Below are positions 8,517-17,078 of a DNA stretch of 64,000 nt, piece by piece (within the stretch, counting starts at the first letter, position 1; each line of letters opens with the position of its first letter). Source of the DNA: an uncultured Erysipelotrichaceae bacterium (lineage in GTDB: Bacteria; Bacillota_I; Bacilli_A; Erysipelotrichales; Erysipelotrichaceae); the NCBI GenBank assembly GCA_902786245.1, contig CADABS010000001.1:62001-126000 (forward strand), read 5' to 3'. Below the pieces are notes generated by a model. The model worked only from the letters and a program-made list of their open reading frames with translations, was not told the origin of the DNA and searched no databases. The position numbers and the translations under genes are program-made.

Positions 8517-9491
8517 TTACCAGTCGACCGCAATATCCACCTGGGTCGGATTCGTATAGGCGAATGTGCCTGTATCCGCGCAGATCGCCGTACCAAGACT
8601 CGTCTCAACGATTGAACCTCTCGGACGGATATCGAACGAACATGCGGCCATGACATAATCGCCGTACATCTTGACGCCGTCTTCTCTGACCCAGTAGTTA
8701 TAGCTGTAGCCGGCACTCTGCATCAGGCTGATGACGCCGCCCATCGGCAGATTGTAATACGTTTCCTTGCCGGAAGGGCCGATGATCGTTCCTCTCCAGG
8801 CATTCAGGACGGTGCCGTCCCAGTTCGGATTGCTCATCGGACCGCTGTATTCCTTGACAGGCTCGGGTTCCGGTTCGACATACATTTCATCCATCAGGGC
8901 ATCATGATCGACATAGACGACCGCGTCATTGTAGACGGCCTGCCAGTATTTATAATCATTGGTTCCGGTGATGACGATCTCGGTGTTGTATACACCGGAT
9001 GCCGCATCTGCCGCACTGTCGGACGGTGCGCTCTTGAGCACCGTATCCATGCTCAGCCATTTATGCATGTCCGCCGCATCGAAGATCTCTTCCGGCGAAC
9101 CGCTCAGCGCAGCCGAACGCACATAGCCGCTGACACCTTCCGTGTCCATGATCGATGCATATTCTTCACCGCTGCCCGTGACATAGACCATTTCCCGCTT
9201 TGCCAGCGTTCTGAGAGCCGGTGAGAGAACTTCATCTTCCGCCAGCATGTCAATATCGGTATTCAGCCAGTATCTCGGATAATTCTGACCGATCGGTTCC
9301 GGAGCTTCTTCTTCCACCTGCGGCAGTTCCACCGTCACATCAGTGATCTGCACTTCTTCCGCGTTGACATTGAAGTCCTTTGCGCTGCGGTCGACGAGAT
9401 TTGTCAGTATGCCGGCATAGCCCGTGGATACAGCCGTGATCAGTGCGAATCTGACTGCCCGGGGTATTCTGTTCCATATAGTTTTCATCAT
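8517..9491 (-). CDS. Membrane-anchored SH3b-like and 3D-domain cell-wall protein
   Basis: A 324-residue exported protein. One N-terminal membrane segment (about 10-32) is followed by an acidic linker, one or two SH3b-like modules (about 70-205; SGYVRSAAL is a typical SH3b end) and a Pro/Glu hinge PEPEPVKE. The C-terminal domain (about 225-324) matches the 3D fold, a double-psi barrel named for three aspartates. Here they appear in ADTG, VDIA and the terminal VDW. Such domains occur in lytic transglycosylase and resuscitation-type wall enzymes (YabE/YocH class). A role in peptidoglycan turnover or binding is therefore likely, but the enzymatic activity is unproven. Confidence 0.75.
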   Translation of the reverse strand: MMKTIWNRIPRAVRFALITAVSTGYAGILTNLVDRSAKDFNVNAEEVQITDVTVELPQVEEEAPEPIGQNYPRYWLNTDIDMLAEDEVLSPALRTLAKREMVYVTGSGEEYASIMDTEGVSGYVRSAALSGSPEEIFDAADMHKWLSMDTVLKSAPSDSAADAASGVYNTEIVITGTNDYKYWQAVYNDAVVYVDHDALMDEMYVEPEPEPVKEYSGPMSNPNWDGTVLNAWRGTIIGPSGKETYYNLPMGGVISLMQSAGYSYNYWVREDGVKMYGDYVMAACSFDIRPRGSIVETSLGTAICADTGTFAYTNPTQVDIAVDW

Positions 9492-9512
9492 AATTTATCA
9501 CTTCTTTTCTCA

Positions 9513-9541
9513 GGAAAAAAACAATGATCAGGATAGATCAT
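9513..9541 (-). terminator. Weak hairpin with T-tract between two membrane genes
   Basis: On the minus strand ATGATC / GATCAT with a 6-base loop is followed by TTG and seven T. It may terminate the upstream small membrane gene. It also begins almost exactly at the predicted start point of the next promoter, so an attenuator is possible. Confidence 0.45.
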
Positions 9542-9548
9542 CTGCTTT

Positions 9549-9576
9549 ATTCTATCACATTTGCCGGATATGGCAA
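9549..9576 (-). promoter_or_regulatory. Putative promoter of the SH3b/3D gene with palindrome
   Basis: TTGCCA, 16-bp spacer, TAGAAT on the minus strand. The -35 and spacer overlap the inverted repeat TTTGCC/GGCAAA, a possible operator. Confidence 0.5.
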
Positions 9577-9602
9577 ATTTCTGCGCACCGAAGCACCTGT
9601 CT

Positions 9603-9842
9603 TCAGCCCAGCAGACTCCTGACAAAAGGCGTCCGCAGGATCCTTCTGGTCAGAAATGCAGACAGGAAGAACAGCAGGATCATCCCGGCAAGCATGATAT
9701 AGGGATGCACTTCCCCGACTGCGTTGATCAGTGCCAGAAACAGATACAGACCGATATAGACAAGCACATAGATGCACATCGCACCGGCAAACAGCACCGC
9801 TTCCTTTTTATGCAGAACTCTTTTTTCGTTTTTCCCGTCCAT
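9603..9842 (-). CDS. Small two-helix membrane protein, unknown
   Basis: A 79-residue hypothetical protein. A charged N terminus (MDGKNEKRVLHKKE) precedes two hydrophobic helices (about 15-40 and 47-64) and a basic tail with RRILRTPFVR. By the positive-inside rule both termini should be cytoplasmic. The ribosome site is poorly placed: AGAGG sits one base from the ATG, AGAGGGG lies 15 bases away. The exact start is therefore uncertain. It is divergent from the SRAP gene. No function can be assigned. Confidence 0.55.
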   Translation of the reverse strand: MDGKNEKRVLHKKEAVLFAGAMCIYVLVYIGLYLFLALINAVGEVHPYIMLAGMILLFFLSAFLTRRILRTPFVRSLLG

Positions 9843-9887
9843 GCCTCTATATTAATTCCCCTCTGCATATTTCCGCAAACAAAATGT

Positions 9888-9893
9888 TACAAT
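9888..9893 (+). promoter_or_regulatory. -10 element of the SRAP gene (leaderless transcript likely)
   Basis: TACAAT ends exactly six bases before the ATG at 9900 and no Shine-Dalgarno precedes it. Transcription should begin at or next to the A of ATG. A good -35 is not evident. Confidence 0.5.
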
Positions 9894-9899
9894 AACTTC

Positions 9900-10454
9900 A
9901 TGTGCGGCAGATATCTATTTTTCGATGAACAGAATCAGAAACTCAGGGAACTGATCGAACTTGCCCGGCAGAAGCTGCCCAAAAAGCAGTTCGAAGAACT
10001 TTCCTTTGCGGATGTCTATCCCTCCGCAAAAGCACTGGCAGGCATTTATATTCCCGAAAGGGATGCAGTCGTGACCAGAGTCATGCGCTGGGGCTTTGAA
10101 ACAAATGGAAAAACGGTGATCAATGCCCGCAGCGAAACCGCACTGACCTCCAGGTTCTTTGCTGGAACACTGCCCTGTGCCCTGCCTGCTTCCCTGTATT
10201 ATGAATGGGATGAAAAGCGGAAGAAACATGCATTTGCCATCGATGAGATTCCGTTTTACCTGGGCGGTCTGTGCCGGAAAGCACCGGGCGGCTATGACTT
10301 TGTCATCCTGACCGAAGAAGCAGGCATGCCCCAGCGGACCATCCATGACCGCCAGCCCGTCATCTTCACCTATGAAGACGCAAAATACTGGTGCATTCAC
10401 GGCACCGGAGATGCTCTATCAAGATCCATCCGGCAAAGAATCATGCAGGAATAG
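9900..10454 (+). CDS. SRAP-domain protein (HMCES/YedK family)
   Basis: A 184-residue SOS-response-associated peptidase/DNA-protein crosslink protein. The start is set at 9900 because the family requires Met-Cys at the N terminus: after Met removal Cys2 forms a thiazolidine crosslink with abasic sites in single-stranded DNA. MCGRY is present here. Further family signatures are INARSET, YYEWD (with the active-site Glu) and the late IHDRQPVIF (active-site His). The frame is open upstream to 9561, but that part overlaps the divergent gene and would hide Cys2. The protein shields abasic sites at replication forks. It ends against a shared terminator with ruvB. Confidence 0.93.
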   Translation: MCGRYLFFDEQNQKLRELIELARQKLPKKQFEELSFADVYPSAKALAGIYIPERDAVVTRVMRWGFETNGKTVINARSETALTSRFFAGTLPCALPASLYYEWDEKRKKHAFAIDEIPFYLGGLCRKAPGGYDFVILTEEAGMPQRTIHDRQPVIFTYEDAKYWCIHGTGDALSRSIRQRIMQE

Positions 10455-10455
10455 A

Positions 10456-10480
10456 AAAAAACGCGGAAACCCGCGTTTTC
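10456..10480. terminator. Bidirectional terminator between SRAP gene and ruvB
   Basis: The palindromic stem ACGCGG / CCGCGT is flanked by an A-run on one side and a T-run on the other, so it can serve both convergent transcripts. Confidence 0.85.
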
Positions 10481-10486
10481 ATATGC

Positions 10487-11506
10487 TCAGAACAATGCGC
10501 CTGTATGCGTGATTTTCAGATGTTCATACGCCTTTTCCGTCACGACTCTGCCCCGGCTGGTCCGGTTGACAAAACCGATCTGGATCAGATAAGGCTCATA
10601 GACATCTTCCAGCGTCGTCGTTTCTTCGCTGATCGAATTGGCCAGTGCCTCCAGTCCGACCGGTCCGCCATGGAACCGTTCGATGATGCCGCGCAGATAG
10701 CGGATATCGACTTCGTCCAGTCCCAGACTGTCGACATGGAGACGGTCCAGCGATGTCTGTGCGATCTCCTTTGAAATCACGCCGTCATTGAGCACCTGGG
10801 CAAAATCCCTGATCCGCCGCAGCAGCCGGTTGGCGATCCGCGGCGTTCCTCTGGAACGTCTGGCAATCTCATGGACAGCTTCTTCATCGATCGGCGAACC
10901 GAGCACACCTGCCGTCCTTCTGACGATGCTGGAAAGCTGTTCCTCATCGTAATAATCCAGTTTCGAAACAATACCGAATCTGTCCCGCAGCGGCGAACTC
11001 AGATCGCCGGCCCGGGTCGTTGCGCCGACCAGTGTAAATGGCGGCAGGTCCAGACGCACACTGCGTCCGCCGGCACCGTTTTCTCCCCCGACCATGATAT
11101 CCAGCTCGAAATCTTCCATGGCCGGATAAAGAACTTCTTCGATCACTTTGCTGAGGCGGTGGATCTCATCGATAAACAGCACATCGCCCGGCTCCAGCAT
11201 CGAAAGGATCGCTGCCAGATCGCCCGGTTTGGAAATGCTCGGTCCGGAAGCCACCCGGATCCGGGAATGCATTTCATTGGCCAGAATAAACGCCAGCGTC
11301 GTTTTGCCCAGACCCGGCGGACCGTAGAGAAGAACATGATCGAGCGATTCATTTCTCTGCAGCGCTGCCTGGATATAGATGCGCAGATTCGCTTTCAGGC
11401 TTTCCTGGCCGACATAGTCATCCAGCCGCTGGGGCCGGATCGTCGCTTCAACGGCAGCTTCATCTCCTTCTGCTTCTGCAGCCAGAAGACGTTCATTCAC
11501 TTCCAT
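10487..11506 (-). CDS. ruvB: Holliday junction branch migration helicase RuvB
   Basis: AAA+ hexameric motor of RuvAB, 339 residues (usual length 330-350). Walker A is GPPGLGKTT, Walker B IDEIHR, sensor 1 GATTRAG, and the winged-helix end carries [15 protein letters not shown]. It moves Holliday junctions with RuvA during recombinational repair. It begins two bases after the ruvA stop, so the pair is translationally coupled; ruvC is absent, as usual in Bacillota, which use RecU. Confidence 0.98.
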   Translation of the reverse strand: MEVNERLLAAEAEGDEAAVEATIRPQRLDDYVGQESLKANLRIYIQAALQRNESLDHVLLYGPPGLGKTTLAFILANEMHSRIRVASGPSISKPGDLAAILSMLEPGDVLFIDEIHRLSKVIEEVLYPAMEDFELDIMVGGENGAGGRSVRLDLPPFTLVGATTRAGDLSSPLRDRFGIVSKLDYYDEEQLSSIVRRTAGVLGSPIDEEAVHEIARRSRGTPRIANRLLRRIRDFAQVLNDGVISKEIAQTSLDRLHVDSLGLDEVDIRYLRGIIERFHGGPVGLEALANSISEETTTLEDVYEPYLIQIGFVNRTSRGRVVTEKAYEHLKITHTGALF

Positions 11507-11508
11507 TG

Positions 11509-12099
11509 CTAACCTCCGTTTCTGTTCATTGCCCGCAGGCCGATCCGCAGATATTCTGCTGTCGTAAGACCCGGGCTCTGTAACATTATATTCGCAGCAG
11601 AAGTCAGTTCTGCGCCTTTATAACCGAGATTTTTCAATCCTTCCAGTGCTTCCTGGATTTCCAGCGGATAGGATACTTCCTTCAGACGCGGCTGTTTCAC
11701 TTCCGCCGGCACGAGTTTGCCCTTGAGATCCAGGACGATCTGGGAAGCTGTCTTGGCACCGATGCCCGGCAGTTTCTTCAGCGCACTGACATTGCCTGTT
11801 TCCACTGCCGCAATGATTTCTTCATAGCCGGCCTTCGTAAACATATTCATGGCTGTCCGCGGACCGAGACCCTTGACGCTGATCAGCCGCATGAACAGGT
11901 CTTTCTCTTCCTGGGAAGAAAAACCGTAGAGACTGATATCATTCTCGCTGATCGCCATATGGACATATACCTTGATTTCCTGGTTCAGAGAAACATCTTC
12001 ACTGTGGGCATAGGCAATCTGAAAACCCATGCCGTTGTTGTCCAGAACGATCCAGTCGGCACCGTATGCCGCAACCGTACCTTTGATAAACGCAATCAT
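11509..12099 (-). CDS. ruvA: Holliday junction DNA-binding protein RuvA
   Basis: A 196-residue RuvA: N-terminal OB domain ([13 protein letters not shown]), helix-hairpin-helix region with [10 protein letters not shown] and [13 protein letters not shown], then a flexible linker and the C-terminal RuvB-contacting domain ([15 protein letters not shown]). It tetramerises on the four-way junction and loads RuvB. It lies 11 bases after obg and directly before ruvB on the same strand. Confidence 0.98.
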   Translation of the reverse strand: MIAFIKGTVAAYGADWIVLDNNGMGFQIAYAHSEDVSLNQEIKVYVHMAISENDISLYGFSSQEEKDLFMRLISVKGLGPRTAMNMFTKAGYEEIIAAVETGNVSALKKLPGIGAKTASQIVLDLKGKLVPAEVKQPRLKEVSYPLEIQEALEGLKNLGYKGAELTSAANIMLQSPGLTTAEYLRIGLRAMNRNGG

Positions 12100-12110
12100 A
12101 GCGGACGCTC

Positions 12111-13385
12111 CTATTCGACAAAGTCCATGATATAATCGCCGACAATGACCTGATCGCCGTTTCTTGCGCCGGCATCATACAGCGCCTTGTCGACACCCAT
12201 CTTCTGCAGGGTTGCCGCAAACTGATATGCTTCATCATCCCGGTCAAGATCGATCTCCGATACCAGACGGTTGATCTTTTCGGAGACGACTTTCCAGCGT
12301 CTGGGTCCCTGGCTTTCCACTGTGAAGTCCGGACGCTTCGGCTCATAGCGGTATACGACCGTCTCTTCCGGTGCTTCTCTGTTTTCTTCCTCCGCTTCGC
12401 GGGCCTGTTCGATCTGCTCCATGGCCGCATAGAGAACTTCATTAATCCCCTCATGGGTCAGAGCACTGATCTCATAGACCTTCAGATCCGGATATTTCTG
12501 TTTGAATTCTTCCAGTACCAGTCCGGCATATTCATCGTCCATTTTATTGGCCACGACGATCTGCGGCTTTTCTTCCAGAGAAAGATCATAGCCGGCAAGT
12601 TCTTTATTGATGATTTCGTAATCCTCGGCCGGATTGCGCTCGCTGCCGCTCATGTCGAGAACATGGATCAGCACCCGGCATCTGCGGATATGGCGCAGGA
12701 ATTCATGGCCCAGGCCCTTTCCTTCGGAAGCGCCTTCGATCAGACCCGGCATATCTGCCAGGACAAAACCTCTTTCATCCGGGAGACTGACAACGCCGAT
12801 ATTCGGTTCGATCGTCGTAAACGGATAGTCGGCGATTTCCGGCTTTGCGTTGGTTACGACCGACAGGAACGTCGATTTGCCGACCGAAGGGAAACCGATC
12901 AGTCCGGCATCCGCCAGCAACCGCAGTTCCAGCTGCAGATCGAGACTTTCGCCGATCTCTCCGGGCTGGGCATATTCCGGCGCATCGTTCCTTGCCGTTG
13001 CAAAATGCATATTGCCCAGTCCCCCTCGTCCGCCATGGGCGATCAGAACTTTCTGGCCCGGCTCGGTCAGATCGGCAAGCAGATCATTGTTTGCCGCATT
13101 GCGGATCATCGTTCCCAGCGGCACTCCGACGATCACATCTTCGCCGGACTTCCCGTGCATTTTCTTGGTCATGCCCGGCGCACCGTTGCCGGCCTTGATC
13201 GAACGCGTAAAGCGCAGCTTCGTCAGAGTTGTTTCATTGGTATCGACCGCAAACCAGATATCTCCGCCGTCGCCGCCGTCACCGCCGAAAGGACCTCCAT
13301 TGGGATAATATTTCTCATGACGCCATGCGACTGCACCGCGGCCTCCGTCGCCCGCCTTCACATGGAGTTTCACTAAATCGATCAT
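12111..13385 (-). CDS. obg: Obg family ribosome-assembly GTPase
   Basis: A 424-residue Obg/CgtA. The N-terminal Gly-rich Obg fold begins MIDLVKLHVKAGDGGRG. The G domain has GFPSVGKST, DMPGLIEGA and NKMD; the C-terminal OCT domain is RFTVE/RRWKV-like and ends VDKALYDAGARNGDQV. It acts in late 50S assembly and stress control. The start at 13385 is chosen over an upstream one because GAGGAGG lies 6 bases before this ATG. A terminator sits between rpmA and obg, so only readthrough from the ribosomal genes, or an unseen promoter, feeds obg-ruvA-ruvB. Confidence 0.97.
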   Translation of the reverse strand: MIDLVKLHVKAGDGGRGAVAWRHEKYYPNGGPFGGDGGDGGDIWFAVDTNETTLTKLRFTRSIKAGNGAPGMTKKMHGKSGEDVIVGVPLGTMIRNAANNDLLADLTEPGQKVLIAHGGRGGLGNMHFATARNDAPEYAQPGEIGESLDLQLELRLLADAGLIGFPSVGKSTFLSVVTNAKPEIADYPFTTIEPNIGVVSLPDERGFVLADMPGLIEGASEGKGLGHEFLRHIRRCRVLIHVLDMSGSERNPAEDYEIINKELAGYDLSLEEKPQIVVANKMDDEYAGLVLEEFKQKYPDLKVYEISALTHEGINEVLYAAMEQIEQAREAEEENREAPEETVVYRYEPKRPDFTVESQGPRRWKVVSEKINRLVSEIDLDRDDEAYQFAATLQKMGVDKALYDAGARNGDQVIVGDYIMDFVE

Positions 13386-13397
13386 GCGTACCTCCTC

Positions 13398-13423
13398 AAA
13401 AAAAACTCCTGACAACGTCAGGA
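13398..13423 (-). terminator. Terminator between rpmA and obg
   Basis: TCCTGAC / GTCAGGA with a short loop, followed by eight T on the minus strand. It sits only 13 bp before the obg start and overlaps its leader, so it probably attenuates rather than fully stops transcription. Confidence 0.8.
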
Positions 13424-13437
13424 ATTTCTGTCTTCAA

Positions 13438-13725
13438 TTAAGCCTCTGCAGGATAAACTGAAACCTGTTTCTTATCTTTGCCGAGACGCTCGTATCTGAC
13501 AATACCTGCCGCCGTTGCGAACAGAGTATCATCACCGCCGCGCTTGACATTCTTGCCCGGGTAAATACGTGTTCCTCTCTGCCTGTAGATAATGGAACCG
13601 GCGTTTGTGAACTGACCGTCTGCCTTCTTGGCACCGAGTCTTCTGCCAGCGGAGTCACGTCCGTTCTTTGTGGAAGATACACCCTTTTTACTGGCAAAGA
13701 ACTGAATATCCAGTGTAAATCTCAT
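13438..13725 (-). CDS. rpmA: 50S ribosomal protein L27 with Prp-cleaved N terminus
   Basis: A 95-residue L27 near the peptidyl-transferase centre. The core [21 protein letters not shown] is classic. The N-terminal extension ending LDIQFF is removed between Phe and Ala by the Prp protease, a Bacillota feature. Prp is encoded immediately upstream, between rplU and rpmA, the conserved order. GGAGG 10 bases before ATG supports the start. Confidence 0.98.
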   Translation of the reverse strand: MRFTLDIQFFASKKGVSSTKNGRDSAGRRLGAKKADGQFTNAGSIIYRQRGTRIYPGKNVKRGGDDTLFATAAGIVRYERLGKDKKQVSVYPAEA

Positions 13726-13730
13726 TGTAC

Positions 13731-14042
13731 TTAAACCTCCGTCATTTCTATTCTTACATACTTTTTGTTTGACTCGGCAATCGTCAGAAGCTGGTAGAGA
13801 CCCGTGCTCATGACGATATCCGTTGTCTTCGTCGGCTCTTCAACCGCAATTGCCAGATGGTTGTTATTGATTTCAACCGTTTCAATGCCGGCAATTTCAT
13901 AAATCGCATTGCATAAGCCGAACAGGACCGTGCTGACACCTGCGCAGATCAGATCCTTGCCGATCGTGCCGGAGCCAGAATGCCCTTCCGATTCAAGCAG
14001 AATCAGATGGCTTCCTTTGAAGGAAGCGGTGATTTCGATCAC
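13731..14042 (-). CDS. prp: Ribosomal-processing cysteine protease Prp
   Basis: A 103-residue cysteine protease that trims the N-terminal extension of L27. The catalytic pair is visible in [20 protein letters not shown]: His22 and Cys34 at the family's spacing. Translation starts at GTG (14042) one base after the rplU stop, with GAGG upstream, so it is coupled to rplU. The gene is essential in bacteria with this type of L27. Confidence 0.95.
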   Translation of the reverse strand: MIEITASFKGSHLILLESEGHSGSGTIGKDLICAGVSTVLFGLCNAIYEIAGIETVEINNNHLAIAVEEPTKTTDIVMSTGLYQLLTIAESNKKYVRIEMTEV

Positions 14043-14043
14043 C

Positions 14044-14355
14044 TTATGCCTCGATGGATTCGACCGTCAGCTTTGTATACGGCTGGCGATGACCCTGCTT
14101 GCGACGGGTGGAGCCTTTTTTCTGCTTGTACTTGAAAATCGTGATTTTCTTGTCTTTGCCCTGTTTTTCAACTGTGCATGTTACTTTGGCACCCTCTACA
14201 TACGGAGTACCGATCTTTGTTGCGGCATCGCTGACCAGAACAACCTTGTCAAACACATACGTGTCACCGGCATTTACATCCAGTTTTTCAACAAAGATGG
14301 ACTGACCTGCTTCAACCTTCAGCTGCTTTCCGCCTGTTTCGATAATTGCGTACAA
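14044..14355 (-). CDS. rplU: 50S ribosomal protein L21
   Basis: L21 of 103 residues starting [11 protein letters not shown], a 23S rRNA-binding protein. I set the start at the TTG at 14355. It reproduces the family N terminus exactly and lies 8 bases after AGGAGG. Upstream in-frame GTG and TTG codons overlap or crowd the ribosome site. The C terminus has [18 protein letters not shown], typical of L21. It is first in the rplU-prp-rpmA transcript behind a structured leader. Confidence 0.95.
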   Translation of the reverse strand: MYAIIETGGKQLKVEAGQSIFVEKLDVNAGDTYVFDKVVLVSDAATKIGTPYVEGAKVTCTVEKQGKDKKITIFKYKQKKGSTRRKQGHRQPYTKLTVESIEA

Positions 14356-14364
14356 ATTCAACAC

Positions 14365-14461
14365 CTCCTGACATTTATCTTAAGACGCGCCATTGAGGGG
14401 GCATTTCAGCACTTTTTCCCTTCTTTGAGCGGTTACCGACCTCATCACGAGGGCTGATAAC
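14365..14461 (-). ncRNA. Probable L21 leader, autoregulatory RNA
   Basis: About 95 nt lie between the predicted start point and the rplU ribosome site. They can fold: CCCTCGTGATGAGG is a hairpin and several GC-rich segments (GCCCCCTC, GGCGCG) follow. Structured leaders are known upstream of rplU in Bacillota. The assignment rests on position and foldability, not on a covariance model. Confidence 0.5.
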
Positions 14462-14467
14462 AGAGAT

Positions 14468-14496
14468 ATTCTACATGTAAACATTTATAACGTCAA
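14468..14496 (-). promoter_or_regulatory. Promoter of rplU-prp-rpmA
   Basis: TTGACG, 17-bp spacer, TAGAAT on the minus strand, overlapping the end of the upstream transglutaminase-like gene. Confidence 0.85.
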
Positions 14497-15830
14497 ATGA
14501 TTTCTTTCATTTCAAGCAATTCCGTCACGGAATCGAATTCATGGCGCTTTAGTCCCCGAGACTCCGTTTCAATCTCACCGGTCTGATTGTCATACGGATC
14601 GATCCGCCACTGTTCCTTTTTCACTGCAAATTCCTGCTGCAGATCATTCGAGGTGACAAGACGGTACGGATCCAGATTCCCGAAATAGAAATCATGCCGT
14701 TCCGTTTCCCCGGCCCGCCAGGCAGCGCCGCCGAAGGAACAGTCTGCCCACAGCCATCCGTACGGCTCGATTTCAAACATCGCCCAGTCATGGCTGCCTA
14801 CATGATCCGGTGTTACATACATACCGGACTGCCACCGGGCAGGGATCCCGGCACAGCGGCAGAGAACGATAAACAGCAATGCCTGGATGCCGCAGTCGCC
14901 CTTGCGGTACGAGGCCGCAAAATCAGGTATGCAGCCAAGGGTCATATACTCCGGTACAAAGGCATAGACGAGATTTTTTGTGACAAAATCATATATCGCC
15001 CTTGCTTTAGCCAACGGCTCATCGAGATGGCCTGTCAGTCCATCGCACAGATTCCGGATCAGCGGTGTAAAGACGATCTGCGGTTCCATTTCATCAAGAT
15101 CATGGTCATTCCGCACCGATGTTCTGTTTCCTTCCGGATGGACATAACGAGCCATGCATTCATAGCTGTATTCGACCGAAAAGCTGCGTCTTGAGGGATC
15201 TTCTGTTTCAAAGCAGACCGTCCGCATCAGGCTGTCTTCATCATCGATGATTCCGCCCGGACTGCACGAGATGATCTGAATGTTTCCGCAGTTGGGAGCT
15301 TTCGCAGGCAGCGGGATATGCACGCGCAGCTTTTCAAAGGAAATATCGTCAGGCAGACGGAGTTCCGTACGCATCCGCATGCGCATCGTACAGGAACCTT
15401 TCTCCTTCATATGCGCAATCATATCATTGAGCAGAACATTCCGCTGATGCGGATGTCCGGTTCTTTCCGCAATCTCCGGATAGACCTTTTTCATCGAATC
15501 GAAGAAGAGATGATGCAGTTTCTTTTCATCCCGGATCCTGTGTGTCAAAGCAGCGCCTATGCGGATATAATCCTGCAGTTCTTCCGCGCTGAAATCCGGG
15601 ATTTCTTTCTGCACCAGAGACAGTCCTTCCGCAAAAGTATACGGATATTCCCGCTCTATTCTGGAAATGACTTCTGTTTCCACAGCCAGTCTGCGCTTCA
15701 TGATTTCCGGTGTCAGCGGATCTTCCGTATAGCGGCGGATCAGATCCAGCGCTTCTTCGAAAGAACCATTGTTCTTTGCGCTTTCCACATCAGCGGGCAG
15801 CGCGATTCTCAGCAATTCGATATCTTTCAT
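14493..15830 (-). CDS. Transglutaminase-like cysteine protease-fold protein
   Basis: A 445-residue protein with a helical N-terminal half (1-170), a beta-rich middle region and a transglutaminase-like core. The catalytic triad is visible: Cys in KGDCGIQALLF, His in GSHDWAMFEI and Asp in WADCSFGG. There is no signal peptide, so it is likely cytoplasmic. Bacterial members are usually proteases or peptidases rather than crosslinkers. The last gene in a chain UPF0158 - GNAT - transglutaminase, it overlaps the GNAT stop by 4 bases (ATGA), indicating coupled translation. The substrate is unknown. Confidence 0.85.
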   Translation of the reverse strand: MKDIELLRIALPADVESAKNNGSFEEALDLIRRYTEDPLTPEIMKRRLAVETEVISRIEREYPYTFAEGLSLVQKEIPDFSAEELQDYIRIGAALTHRIRDEKKLHHLFFDSMKKVYPEIAERTGHPHQRNVLLNDMIAHMKEKGSCTMRMRMRTELRLPDDISFEKLRVHIPLPAKAPNCGNIQIISCSPGGIIDDEDSLMRTVCFETEDPSRRSFSVEYSYECMARYVHPEGNRTSVRNDHDLDEMEPQIVFTPLIRNLCDGLTGHLDEPLAKARAIYDFVTKNLVYAFVPEYMTLGCIPDFAASYRKGDCGIQALLFIVLCRCAGIPARWQSGMYVTPDHVGSHDWAMFEIEPYGWLWADCSFGGAAWRAGETERHDFYFGNLDPYRLVTSNDLQQEFAVKKEQWRIDPYDNQTGEIETESRGLKRHEFDSVTELLEMKEII

Positions 15831-16414
15831 AGATTTTTCCTGAAACTGAAATCATTCAATTTATATTTTGTTTCGGCACTTTCACTGCCTTTGACGATCT
15901 CGATGGTCTTCAGCACATCATAGCCGCAGGCTTTCAGAAAGCGGATCATCACTGCAGCAGAAGGATCCATGGGAATGGACAGTGCAAGTTCTGCATCCAT
16001 GGCAATGGCCTGTGCTTCCTGCAGCAGCGCTCTGCCGATGCCGCTGCGTCTTTCATTCTTCCGTACATAGATTTCCTTCAGAACCATCGCATCTTCTTTC
16101 TTCTCAGCCGCAAAATAGCCCAGTGCCCTTCCCTTGTCCATCGCCGCACAGACAAAGTACTTCTCGGAATCATTGAGATAGATGTCCTGCCGGCTCTGCG
16201 TATCAAGATTTACCGCCGGATATTCTTTGAGAAAATCATCCATCATGTATTCAATGACCGCTGCGTTTCTTTTCGTTACATCAACGATGCGGATATCGTT
16301 CTCTTCCGGTACCGGTGTCTTTTTCTCCGGTTCCTTCCGTTCGCCATGCATCCATTCTTCATCATCGAAGGAATCGTCTTCCTCTTCGACATCCGGATTT
16401 TCATAGTCATACAT
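15827..16414 (-). CDS. GNAT acetyltransferase with acidic N-terminal extension
   Basis: About 195 residues. Roughly the first 30 are very acidic (EEEDDSFDDEEW) and probably disordered. The GNAT domain follows, with acetyl-CoA loop NERRSGIGRALLQEA and flanking beta strands (MVLKEIYVR, ALSIPMD). The ATG at 16414 overlaps the UPF0158 stop as TGATG. An in-frame GTG six codons upstream is less likely because it lies inside that gene without its own ribosome site. The acceptor substrate is unknown. Confidence 0.82.
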   Translation of the reverse strand: MYDYENPDVEEEDDSFDDEEWMHGERKEPEKKTPVPEENDIRIVDVTKRNAAVIEYMMDDFLKEYPAVNLDTQSRQDIYLNDSEKYFVCAAMDKGRALGYFAAEKKEDAMVLKEIYVRKNERRSGIGRALLQEAQAIAMDAELALSIPMDPSAAVMIRFLKACGYDVLKTIEIVKGSESAETKYKLNDFSFRKNL

Positions 16415-16791
16415 CAGACCGTCTGTTCGCACCAGCGCACAGCTTTCTGACGGCGCATCCGGTCGCGGAAATCATACCAGTCCGATGTCAGATGGAAACG
16501 TTCGCAGGCTGCCCGGAACATCCGGAAAGCACCTTTGCCGTGAATGGCATTGGACAGCCATTCGGCTGCTTCCTCATCTTCCAGTGTTTCAATAAAACGG
16601 ACCATGTCGCCGTAGTCATCCAGTTCATGCTTATCAGGCAGTCTGTACATCTGCTGCAGATCCGCATCGCTGATGTCTTCCCTTTCCCAGACATTGACAA
16701 TGACATAGCGCTCTTCTGCCGGAAAGTAATAGATTTCCGTTTCCGCATCGATCTGATCGAGCATATCTGCCAGTTCTTCAATATGTACCAT
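16414..16791 (-). CDS. UPF0158 family protein
   Basis: A 125-residue acidic cytoplasmic protein. Family hallmarks are LPDKHELDDYGDMVRFIETLED, AIHGKGAFRMFR and the C-terminal WYDFRDRMRRQKAVRW. The biochemical role of UPF0158 is not known. AAGGAGG precedes the ATG. It is first in the three-gene run UPF0158 - GNAT - transglutaminase-like. Confidence 0.85.
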   Translation of the reverse strand: MVHIEELADMLDQIDAETEIYYFPAEERYVIVNVWEREDISDADLQQMYRLPDKHELDDYGDMVRFIETLEDEEAAEWLSNAIHGKGAFRMFRAACERFHLTSDWYDFRDRMRRQKAVRWCEQTV

Positions 16792-16830
16792 AATTGTTGA
16801 TCCTCCTTATTAAAAAGACGCAGAGCACCC

Positions 16831-17070
16831 TCAGCGCAGGTGCCTTGCGACTTTCTTTCTGTATTTTGTCCGTTCCTTCGGAGCGCAGTTGATCATGGAT
16901 GCCAGCAGAGAAAAAATCTTCAGCTTTGCGGAGGTGCTGTAGGAGTCATCCTTTTCGACCGCCGCCACCGTCAGATTCAGCTGATCAAGCAGTTCTTTTT
17001 CATCCATCTTTTCACAGCCCTCGGACGAAGCCATGAACGAATGCAGTATTTCCACATTATGCCGTGCCAT
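16831..17070 (-). CDS. Hypothetical 79-residue protein downstream of thiI
   Basis: A small, mostly helical protein, acidic in the middle and very basic at the end (KERTKYRKKVARHLR). I recognise no family. GGAGGTTCT directly before ATG and a start only 8 bases after the thiI stop make it a credible last gene of the ezrA-desulfurase-thiI operon. Confidence 0.65.
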   Translation of the reverse strand: MARHNVEILHSFMASSEGCEKMDEKELLDQLNLTVAAVEKDDSYSTSAKLKIFSLLASMINCAPKERTKYRKKVARHLR

Positions 17071-17078
17071 AGAACCTC

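Noticed and set aside
9547-9777. 76-codon frame on the minus strand in another phase of the small membrane gene
   Set aside because: Cys/Ser/Arg-rich translation, no ribosome site; a shadow of the 9603-9842 gene.
13438-14364. L27 extension as a signal peptide
   Set aside because: The LDIQFF-Ala motif with adjacent Prp identifies a ribosomal processing site, not export.
16800-16830. Terminator between the 79-residue gene and the UPF0158 gene
   Set aside because: TTTTT is present but no stable adjacent stem can be drawn.
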